From assembly GCA_019843655.1 (NCBI GenBank), contig JACDQD010000007.1, forward strand, positions 28,362,816 through 28,426,815: a DNA stretch of 64,000 nt, written 5' to 3'. This stretch comes from Lethocerus indicus (Eukaryota > Arthropoda > Insecta > Hemiptera > Belostomatidae). Position numbers and translations under genes: made by a program. Under the pieces are notes generated by a model that was given only the letters and a program-made list of their open reading frames with translations, was not told the origin of the DNA and did not search any database. This document shows positions 32,101-44,100 of this stretch, piece by piece (the first letter of the stretch is position 1; each line of letters opens with the position of its first letter).

Positions 32101-35100
32101 TAGCATATTGGGAAATATTTGCAGAGTGTTTTCGATTCATTTAAATAAAAATATCTGGTAAAAAATTGATTGGAATCATTTTCTGTAGCATGTGTTTTCA
32201 GAGTATTTAAATTAAAAAATATCTTCGATTCATGTAAAAAATTATCTTTCGGTTAAAAAAATATCTTTCGGTGTAATCATGTTTCTGTAGAAATTTTGGA
32301 ATCATTTTAAATATGAATTTTTAATATATTCTCATTTTATATGTTTATTAATCTATACATGTACGTAATCGTAGCATATTGGGAAATATTTGCAGAGTGT
32401 TTTCGATTCATTTAAATATAAAAAAATATCTTTCGGTTAAAAATTGTTGCGATTGGAATCATTTTCTGTAGAAATTCTCCCCTCATTTTTTAAATATGTA
32501 CTTTTATATATTTATCTATACATGTACGTAATCATAGCATATTGGAAATATTTGCAGAGTGTTTTCGATGGGATAATCATTTTCTGTAGAAATTCTCCCT
32601 CATTTATTATTTTTATATATTTATCTACATGCACATAATCATAGCATACATGTTTTCGATTCATTTAAATAAAAAAAATGTCTTTATTTAAAAATTGTTG
32701 CGATTGGAATCATTTTCTGTATAAATTCCCCCTCATTTTCTATTATGTTTATTTATATATTTATATATACATGTACGTAATCATAGTATATTGGGAAATA
32801 TTTGCAGAGTGTTTTCGATTCATTTAAATAAAAAAATATCTTTCGGTTAAAAATTGTTGCGATTGGAATCATTTTCTGTAAAATTCCCCTCATTTTCTAT
32901 ATATGTTTATTAATATATTTATATATACATGTACGTAATCGTAGCATATTGGGAAATATTTGCAGAGTGTTTTCGATTCATTTAAATTAAAAAATATCTT
33001 TTTAAAAATTGTTGCGATTGGAATCATTTTCTGTAGAAATTCTCCCCTCATTAAATATGATATTTATATATTTATCTATACATGTACGTAATCGTAGCAT
33101 ATTGGGAAATATTTGCAGAGTGTTTTCGATTCATTTAAATTCAAAAAAATATCTTTCGGTTAAAAAATTGTTGCGACTGGAATCATTTTCTGTATAAATT
33201 CCCCACTCATTTTCTATATATGTTTATTAATATATTTATATATACATGTACGTAATCATAGCATATTGGGAAATATTTGCAGAGTGTTTTCGATTCATTT
33301 AAATTAAAAAAAATATCTTTCGGTTAAAAAATTGTTGCGATTGGAATCATTTTCTGTAGAAATTCTCTCATTTCTCAAATAAATATTATTTTTATATGAA
33401 TTTTTATATATTTATCTATACATGTACGTAATCGTAGCATATTGGGAAATATTTGCAGAGTGTTTTCGATTCATTTAAATTCAAAAAAATATCTTTCGGT
33501 TAAAAAATTGTTGCGACTGGAATCATTTTCTGTATAAATTCCCCACTCATTTTCTATATATGTTTATTAATATATTTATATATACATGTACGTAATCGTA
33601 GCATATTGGGAAATATTTGCAGAGTGTTTTCGATTCATTTAAATTCAAAAAAATATCTTTCGGCTAAAAAATTGTTGCGATTGGAATCATTTTCTGTAGA
33701 AATTCTCTCCTCAAATTATTAATATGAATTTTTACATATTTATCTATACATGTACGTAATCATAGCATATTGGGAAATATTTGCAGAGTGTTTTCGATTC
33801 ATTTAAATTTAAAAAAATATCTTTCGGTTAAAAAATTGTTGCGACTGGAATCATTTTCTGTATAAATTCCCCACTCATTTTCTATATATGTTTATTTATA
33901 TATTTATATATATATGCACATAATCATAGCATATTGGGAAATATTTGCAGAGTGTTTTCGATTCATTTAAATATAATAAAATGTCTTTCGGCTAAAAAAT
34001 TGTTGCGATTGGAATCATTTTCTGTAGAAATTCTCTCCTCAAATTATTAATATGAATTTTTACATATTTATCTATACATGTACGTAATCATAGCATATTG
34101 GGAAATATTTGCAGAGTGTTTTCGATTCATTTAAATTTCAAAAAATATCTTTCGGCTAAAAAATTGTTGCGATTGGAATCATTTTCTGTATAAATTCCCC
34201 ACTCATTTTCTATATATGTTTATTTATATATTTATATATATATGCACATAATCATAGCATATTGGGAAATATTTGCAGAGTGTTTTCGATTCATTTAAAT
34301 TCAAAAAATATCTTTCGGTTAAAAAATTGTTGCGATTGGAATCATTTTCTGTTGAAATTCTCCCCTCATTTTTTAAATGTGTATTTTTATATATTTATCT
34401 ATATATGTACGTAATCGTAGCATAATGGGAAATATTTGCAGAGTGTTTTCGATTCATTTAAATAAAAAAATATCTTTCGGCTAAAAAATTGTTGCGATTG
34501 AAATCATTTTCTGTAAAAATTTTCCCCTCATTTTTTAAACATGTACTTTTATATATTTATCTATACATGTACGTAATCGTAGCATAATGGGAAATATTTG
34601 CAGAGTGTTTTCGATTCATTTAAATATAATAAAATATCTTTCGGCTAAAAAATTGTTGCGATTGGAATCATTTTCTGTAGAAATTCTCTCCTCAAATTAT
34701 TAATATGAATTTTTACATATTTATCTATACATGTACGTAATCATAGCATATTGGGAAATATTTGCAGAGTGTTTTCGATTCATTTAAATTTAAAAAAATA
34801 TCTTTCGGTTAAAAAATTGTTGCGACTGGAATCATTTTCTGTATAAATTCCCCACTCATTTTCTATATATGTTTATTTATATATTTATATATATATGCAC
34901 ATAATCATAGCATATTGGGAAATATTTGCAGAGTGTTTTCGATTCATTTAAATATAATAAAATGTCTTTCGGCTAAAAAATTGTTGCGATTGGAATCATT
35001 TTCTGTAGAAATTCTCTCCTCAAATTATTAATATGAATTTTTACATATTTATCTATACATGTACGTAATCATAGCATATTGGGAAATATTTGCAGAGTGT

Positions 35101-38100
35101 TTTCGATTCATTTAAATTAAAAAAAATATCTTTCGGTTAAAAAATTGCTGCGACTGGAATCATTTTCTGTATAAATTCCCCACTCATTTTCTATATATGT
35201 TTATTTATATATTTATATATATATGCACATAATCATAGCATATTGGGAAATATTTGCAGAGTGTTTTCGATTCATTTAAATAAAAAAAAATATCTTTCGG
35301 TTAAAAAATTGTTGCGACTGGAATCATTTTCTGTATAAATTCCCCACTCATTTTCTATATATGTTTATTTATATATTTATATATATATATGCACATAATG
35401 ATAGCATATTGTGAAATATTTGCAGTGTTTTCGATTCATTTAATTAAAAAAAAATATCTTTCGGTTAAAAAATTACTGCGACTGGAATCATTTTCTGTAT
35501 AAATTCCCCACTCATTTTCTATATATGTTTATTTATATATTTATATATATATGCACATAATGATAGCATATTGGGAAATATTTGCAGAGTGTTTTCGATT
35601 CATTTAATTAAAAAAAAATATCTTTCGGTTAAAAAATTGCTGCGACTGGAATCATTTTCTGTATAAATTCCCCACTCATTTTCTATATATGTTCGCCGAA
35701 AACCTCATTCATTAGCCGATTTTTCGCCCAAAAACCGTATTTGGGGCCGATTTTTCGGCTAAAAATCGTATTTTCGAACCAACTTTTCGCCGAAAAATCC
35801 CAATTTTGCGCAAAAAAAACCCCGATTTTTTGCCGTAAAAACTGCATTTTTTGACCGATTTTGCATCTAAAAATCCCATTTTTGGGCCCATTTTGCGCCT
35901 AAAACCCGTTTTTGAGCCGATATTTCGCCTAAAATCTCCATTTTAGGGACTACAATTAGCATTTTTGAGCCAATTTTAAGCCTAAAAACCACATTTTTGG
36001 GCCTAAAACCTCATTTTTGAGCCGATTTTAAGCATAAAATCCCATTTTTGGGCTAATTTTGCGCAAAAAACTCTATTTTATGGCCCCAAAAACTGGTTTT
36101 TTGTGTAAAAAAAGTGTGTTTTGTGTCGCTCGATCGTGTAAAAATAATAAATAAATAAAAATAAAAAACCTTTTTTTTTATCCCTCCGACACCAGGACGG
36201 AGTGTTACTGCGGCGATTCGTTGAGGGAGAGCATCGTCACCGAGGACAGCGAGTGCAGCGTCCCGTGCACGGGCGACAGCCTCATCAAGTGCGGAGGATA
36301 TTGGAGGCTGAGCGTCTACAAGACACTGGCACTCGGTACAAATAATTACCTAGAAATAATAAATTATCTAATCTCCGCATTTAATCGAAGTCCGCTTTAA
36401 TATAATGGGGACCATAACTAAGCCCAGGGGTTGGTAAAAACGCATTTCCGTTCGCAGCCTAATTAGATGTCGTGCCGTAAAAAAAAAAACTTTATTACTG
36501 CACAATCTACATCGTTTACATGTTACGGTTGAACAAATCGCCCACTGTGGAGGTGACACTTCCTTGGTTTTGTGCGAAGAAGTACATTGATTGTTCTCTT
36601 TCAGGAAAGGTGTCATCTTATAAATGTATTATTATTATTATTCAAAATTCCTTACTTTCGGACCGTTTCCTTTGTATCCGCAGGCCGCGGGTTCAACGCC
36701 GTGCAGTCCAACTACCTCGGCTGCTACCGGGAGTCGAGGGAACTGCAGCTGAACGGGGCCAAGCAGTACAGCCGCGTGCTGAAGCCGGACGAGTGCGTCA
36801 GATTCTGCACGCAGCAGGGCTTCAGACTGGCCGGCCTGCACGGGTACGTACTCCTTGATCCCCGTACCCGATCTAAATCGCAAATTTGGACTGTTGAGAC
36901 CTCTTCTGAAAAGGACATCAAAACTTACAATAGCCGATAAACTGACAATATATAAAGCTATACTAAAACCGACACGGACATACGGAATAGAACTATGCTG
37001 GGTTCCGCCGAGAAATCCGACATCGCTCGCATCCGAACATTCCGGTCGAAAGACCTTCGTACCATCCTTAATGCTCCCTGGTATGTTTCTAACTAAACAA
37101 GCCGCAATGACCTCAACATACCAACAGAAGTCGCAAAATCGCGCTTCCTTAAATTCCACTCCCGCCTCTCTCCACATCCAAATCCGCTCGTTCAGTCCCT
37201 TCCTTCTTTTACCCATCCATTATCTTAAACGCCACCGGCCTAGAGACATTCTGTAGGCCGGATAGAGGTCAAAAGTACCATCACCGGACGGCGGTCTTTA
37301 TCGAGCGGAACGAGTCAAACGTACGATTGTACAATAAATAAAGTTTATCCCGAAAACCGGATCAAAGTTGGACGCGACAGCCGGGTCGGTAACGTCGCGT
37401 TGTCGCTCCATTTTTCCTCCAATCGGAAATTTAATATTTCCATTTTCACCCAAAAGGACGACCTGCTATTGCGGCGACACTCTGATCGAAAACAGCAAGG
37501 TGTCGAAGGACGACGAGTGCGATTCACCGTGCCCCGGCGACCTGGCGCTCAAGTGCGGCGGCGACTTGCGCCTCAGCGTCTACGCCACTAAATTGAACCG
37601 TGAGTGCTGACTAAATTTATTTCTTTTCCATAATAATAATAATAATGTGTCAAAATATGTATAATATCTTCTATTGTATCCACTGTGGCGTGCCCAGGGC
37701 TTCGGCCCAAGACCGGTAACATTTTAGTGCCGCTGTGTGCCGGCGGTGGCGCCACCTTCCGGGAAGCGGGACCGTACTCGTACGCCCCAAGGCGTACAAG
37801 TAGTACAGTCTGTAGTGTGTACAGTGTACAGTGTGTAGTACAGTCGCCAGTTTACAATTACACTTTTTGATTTTTTTTAACTTTGAAAGAAAAAAAATTC
37901 TTTTCGGGAAAAATTCGCCGGAAAGAGGAAACTCGCTGGACCGAGCGCAGCTCCGTGAATGGAGATGACGTGCACTACATCGCTCAAGTTCAGTAAGTAC
38001 AATACACTATATGTTGAAAATTTGGTTTTCATTCATCACTCGCTACCGGTGGCGTTGACTCCGTCCTTTCCAATTCTTGTAATTTATTTATTTATTTGTC

Positions 38101-41100
38101 GTTTTCCAGCCGACGTAGTTTCTCAGTACATCGGCTGCTTCGAGGAGAACAGCGAGGAGCGGCTGCTGAGCGGTGTCTCGGTCGAGAGCTCCAGCCTGAC
38201 GGTGGACTTCTGCATCGGTTTCTGCTACAGGAGGGGTTTCCTCTTCGCCGGAATGCAATTCGGGTGAGGCATTTTAATTATATATTTAACTGTTTAAAAC
38301 TCAATCGGCGTACGTGACGAAATCGAGTAAGTCGCACTCTGAGAAAGGACTTCTTTGCATCCGAGAGACGCGGAATTGTCTCTAAAAGTCCGCAAAACCC
38401 GTTTTACGGGATATCTTGGATTGAGAAATTGATTTGTTTTTAATCGAATATTGAGGAAAATGTCAGTCCTGGGCATAGTTGAAGGAAACATTGTTGGCGG
38501 TTGGTCACTAAGCGATTGCGGATTTTTCCTATAGATGGCTTCATTTGTATTTATACGCGTATCTACATCTTCAAGACATTAAGTACTAAGAGTATTAAGA
38601 CTGAATATACCCTCCAAGAGATTTAAGCAGCGTGAATTTCGGTATTTGGCTTCCTTACACATTTTGCCGCCTTACATTTTGAACCTGATACATTGATAAA
38701 TGTTGGACTGGAGTGATGGAAGGCGCCGTGTGTCGGCAGGGAGGGTTGCTTCTGCGGCAACAGCCTGAAGCAGAGGGAGAGGGCTGGCAACAGGGAGTGC
38801 AGTGTCCCCTGCCGAGGGGACAAGTACCAGATGTGCGGAGGCCACTGGCGTGTCAGCGTCTACACCACATCACTCAAGTTCAGTGAGTACAACGTACACT
38901 GTATGCCGCCCTACCATGTATTAGGGTGACCGAGTCTCGGCTTACACTACCGAGAGTACAACTGTCACGAATGCCGCCCGGAAAAGAGAATGAACTTTAA
39001 GCAATAAAAGAGAAGAAAGATATGACCACAAATTAAGCATTACAAATCAAACAAAGGCATCATCTTGTCGCAAGCTTCAATTTCATTAGGCTGTCTTTAT
39101 GATTGTCTTGCTAACCCTTTCGCTACTACGAGCCACTATAGTGGCCTTCCATAAGATGCCACTGAGGTAGGCCACTGTAGTGGCCTTCCATAAGATGCCA
39201 CTGAGGTAGGCCACTATAGTGGCCTTCCATAAGATGCCACTGAGGTACTACGGGCCACTATAGTGGCCTTCCATAAGATGCCACTGAGGTACTACGGGCC
39301 ACTGTAGTGGCCTTCCATAAGATGCCACTGAGGTACTACGGGCCACTATAGTGGCCTTCCATAAGATGCCACTGAGGTACTACGGGCCACTGTAGTGGCC
39401 TTCCATAAGATGCCACTGAGGTACTACGGGCCACTGTAGTGGCCTTCCATAAGATGCCACTGAGGTACTACGGGCCACTGTAGTGGCCTTCCATAAGATG
39501 CCACTGAGGTACTACGGGCCACTATAGTGGCCTTCCATAAGATGCCACTGAGGTTTTTCGTCCGAAAACATTCAAGCGGCTTTGGTTCTCCGCCGCGGTA
39601 CTCACGCCGACGATCGGCGTCGCGTAGCGTCCAGTGATGTCGTGGCGGAGAACCCGCCCGTAGCGAAAGGGTTAAAATGCCCATTCTTAACTTTTCAAAG
39701 AATTATTTTTTGGTTGCCATACTTATCAAAACGCCCTCGTACCCAGGCGTGTAAGTGACGGCAGTTATTCTTTAATACCAGGCGACAGTAGCGGTTTCCA
39801 CTTGGGACGCTCGATGGGCTGCTACAAGGACAGCGAAGAGCGCCAGCTGATGGGCGCCAGGCTGGACGACAACCACGACTCCCTGACGCCAGACATGTGC
39901 ACCAGCTTCTGCTACAGGAAGGGCTTCCGCTTGGCCGGAGTACAAGTCGGGTAGGCGGACGAATAATACCCGTTTTGTTGTCTTCAGGGGGGGTTGGAAT
40001 ACCTTAGATTTCGCGTGTTTCTGTCTCCTCTCTCGCCGGTTCGGTCTTTCGCTAGACCGGTTAGCGGCCGCTCGCCATCTTCAGTAGCGCTGTTGTTAGT
40101 CACTACTGGCACTTTGGATGCTTTTCGTGCATCCTCACTGCACTGTGTCACTGTCACTTGTACTGTGGTGGGTTATCTGTCGTGTGTATAATATGTACCG
40201 TGTTACTGTACAAGTGACAGTGACACAGTGCAGTGAGGGTGACCAAGTGCCAAAGTGACTAACACACAGCGCTACTGAAGATGGCGAGCGGCCGAAACCG
40301 GTCCGGCAATAGACCGCGAACCGGCAGCGAGAGGGGAGACAGAAACGGACGAAGTTTCGCTTGAATCTATTTTTCAGGGTGCAGTGTTTCTGCGGAGACA
40401 ACCTGAGGCAGGGTACGGCGGTCATGAACAACGAGTGCGACAACAGGTGTTCCGGGGACGACAGCCTCTACTGCGGCGGTCCCTGGCGCCTAGGAGTATT
40501 CACGACGTCGATTCCCGGTCAGACACAGTCAATAATATAACGATTCGGCGGTTCGCCACCGTCAGTAGTAGCACTCGGCGAAACACCCCACTATAAATAG
40601 GGACTCGAGGGCACCACCTCCGGAAGAGTGGATGGTGCAGTGCTTTTCTTGGAGACGAGAGGAAAACTACGCTTAAAAGAAATTTTTTTTCTCTGCCAAT
40701 TTTCATAAATGCACCGCAGAAAATTAGGGAAAAATGAAACTTCTTAACATTTATATTGGCGATATTATTCATTACGCTAATAACGTGAGGAATGATAAAA
40801 GGAAACCAGTTTAAAATACCTGTTTTCTGGTCTGCGAGGGGTTGGAATACAGTAGATTTCGCGTGTTTCCGTCTCCTCTCTCTCGCCGGTTTGGTCTTTT
40901 CCCAGACCACACATTCGGCCGCTCGCCACCTTCAGTAGCGCTGTGTTAAGTCACTTTGGACGTTTTTCGGGCATCCTCACTGCGCTGTGTCACTGTCACT
41001 TGTACCGTTGTGGTTGTCTGTTTGTCGCGTATAACTTACTAAACTTAATATAATAAAGATAATAAAAAGAGTTAAGTGGATTTACAAAAATACCACCCCA

Positions 41101-44100
41101 TCCCACCCCCGCTCATCTCAAAAATGACGAACAAAATCCCCCAAAAACACAATAAACACGCGTATTATTAATTACTAAAATATCGTTATGCACAGATAAC
41201 AGACACTATCGGTCTGCTGTAGCTAAAATATGAAACAAATGTTGGTAGAGTAATTTTTTTTTTTTGAAGTTTTACCGAAAACAGCATCTATTGTGGTTTC
41301 TATCAACAGTAAGTCTCAAAGACGATTTCTGTCCGGGGAGTTGTTGAAAAAAAAAACCTTTTTAATTTTCTCCCTTATCGCTTGCAAATCGTTGTGGTAA
41401 ACTCCCAGAAGAAGTTTCACTTCGAAAATGATGTCTCAGGCCGCGGTTTAAGGTCACGAACTGCGTATATATCACATAAATATATAATAGTTTTAGAGTA
41501 AGGTACTTTTACTGAAATTGTGCTGACATTTTAAAATGTCTCCAGATCTGACAGTGAACTCCTACTACCTGGGCTGTTTCGAGGAGCAGAACAACGAGGA
41601 GCTGTTGAAGGAGGAGGCCAAAGAGACGGAGTTCATGAGCATCGAATACTGCATCGGCTACTGTTCGAGGAGGAGTTACGTCTACGCCGGCATCAGGAGG
41701 GGGTGAGCCGCACATTAACTTCGTTTAATTTAAGGGAATCGTTTAACATACCCGTTTCGGGGTGTCTGCGATACTCTGGAAAACGTCCAGAGTGCCAACA
41801 GTGACTAACAAACACAGCGCTACTGAAGACGGCGGGGGTGGCGCCACACAGTGAGTGGCGGCGAAATACCGATATGGTGCGAGTATTCTTGTCTTTATTC
41901 TTTATATAGGGTCAATCCCAAAACCTTGACGCAAGATTTGAATCGAACTGTGGCCGCCGAACTTTCATTATTATCGAAATATTGTTCCAATGAAAACGCG
42001 TCGTTCTATCGTGTAACGCCCCATTTCTACTGGAAAAACGTATCGGCTGAGTGGCGAACGGTTTTTACTTCGACTTTACTGCAAAATTGTGGCGAATTCA
42101 AATTCCCTAACTTGGGACACCCCGTATAAAAGTAAGTGATTTATTGGCGTAAATTATTGAAAAAAAAAAAAAGGGGATGAATTTTTATTTTCAGCGTGAC
42201 ATGCTACTGCGGCAACACGCTGACACACAGGAACGACACGGCCAACAACAGATGCGACAACCGTTGCGCCGGCGACATGAACCAATATTGCGGCGGTACC
42301 GGAACGGTTTCAGTGTACAACACCGGATTGTACCGTAAGCGCTCTCGTTTGTCAATTAGTAATTATCTAATTACGCTACCGAAGACGACGGACGGTCTGC
42401 CGGCCGTCGTTCGGTCATCGTCTCCTTTCCCGCGACAGACCTCGTCTCGGGCTTTTCGCCGTTGTCGTTGAGTAGAACCATTTTTCCAGACACAAGTCCG
42501 GCCTCGATAGCCAACTGCGAGAAGTCGAAGACGACGGTCAACGGACGCGAGACCTGCAAGAACCAGCTGATATTCAAGGAGGAATTCGAATACGAAATAG
42601 TGGACAAGCTCAAGTGGTCCTATTCGAGGTTCATGCCGGCCGATCCGGTAAGACGACAACATCCTGTATAGTCCATTAACATATACTTGGCGTATACCAT
42701 AAAAATATAAACTTACAGCATAAAAATAACCGTGGCCCAAGCTATGTCAGGAGCCATAGTTTTCTGTCATACCCATCGGACACATTCAATTTTGATATTC
42801 ATACTTACTTCATGCACAATTCAGACTTGAGTATTAGGTGTAGCCAAAAGTAATCGACAATTTGATGAGATGTATTTCGGTCTCGAGGAGTTCTTCAAGA
42901 GAGGGGAATCGAAAATTTGCCGGAAAAGTGGCCGTGGAGTTGTCGATAATATCGGTGAATATATATAGTAGATTAATAATTAAAGTTTCTTTTTTAGCAA
43001 AATAAAATGAATTCCAAAGTCAAAATGTCGATTACTTTTGGGTACCCCTAATATTAACGCTGTGGCTGCCAAACTTTCATTATTTTTGAAATATTGTTCA
43101 ACAATGAAAACGCGTTGTTCTATCGTGTAACGCCCCATTTGTACTACCCTGAGCTATCGGCTGTCAAACGGGGTTTTTTAATAGGGTTCCCAACTTTACT
43201 GCAAGAATGGTGGCAAATTCAAATCAAAGCGTTAATTTTGGGACGCCCTACATGAGTAAATCTATTTATAAGTATAAATTTATTTCTACCCCTGTACAAG
43301 GATTGTCTTGTTGCAGGACAACGAATTCATGGTGCTGTGCGACACCCCGCAGAACGTCTACGTCAAGAAGGGCATACTCTATATACGACCGACCCTGGCC
43401 AACGACGCCACCCTCAGGAGCGGACAGGCTCAGATAAAAGAGTAAGCCGAAGAGGTTTCCTATCGTAACATTGAAGTCCTCCCTTCGACATTATGCGATC
43501 TCCTACTATCGGAATTCTGCCCTTTCAGTTGTACCGGAAAGGCGACCGGCGTGGAGTGCTACAGGCAGGCGCTGTACTACTTCATCCTGCCTCCGATAAA
43601 CTCTGCCAGGGTGGACACCGGCCAGTCCTTCAGCTTCCGCTACGGCACCGTCCACCTCAGAGCCAGCCTGCCCCAGGGCGACTGGATTGTGCCCGGTACG
43701 ACCAAGCCTCCAGTTTATTGTGCCTTAGCAATCCGCTCAATCTCTGCTTTATGTTGTCTTAGGCTTTTTTCCGAAGTTAAACTGACTTTCCGGTCAGTAC
43801 CGACAACTTGCAAGCGACACGGGGAAGCGAAACCTCTCTTTTAGTCCAACACCGCCCGAACCCAAATAAAAATATATTTTTTCGAGACTTACCATTAATG
43901 AAAACTGCCACTGTGAGCCTGAAGAAAGGTCTTCCACCCCCGGAATCGAATCAAACAGTTACTACAGTTGAGATCCTCCTGCTTGACTATTGTTTTCCCA
44001 GAGCTGTGGCTGATGCCGAAGGAGAATTTCTACGGCCCCTACTATTCGAGCGGCAAGGTGAGGCTTGCCATGGCCAGGGGCAACGCCGAGCTGGCGGCGG

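Noticed and set aside
26647..33197. Many 60-110 residue ORFs (MGNICRVFSIHLN..., MLRLESFSVEIL...)
   Set aside because: They are translations of the satellite monomer in different frames; they appear because the repeat recurs, with no conserved coding signal.
26160..35692. CRISPR-like regular repeats
   Set aside because: Period of ~160 bp with whole-monomer similarity, no spacer structure, and a eukaryotic context.
39424..39684. Minus-strand ORF with repeated SGILWKATIVARSTSVASY
   Set aside because: Translation of the 44-bp minisatellite; the frame changes every unit because 44 is not a multiple of three.
40500..40910. Minus-strand ORF of 136 residues
   Set aside because: Made of HP MITE sequence plus intron, with no conserved domain.
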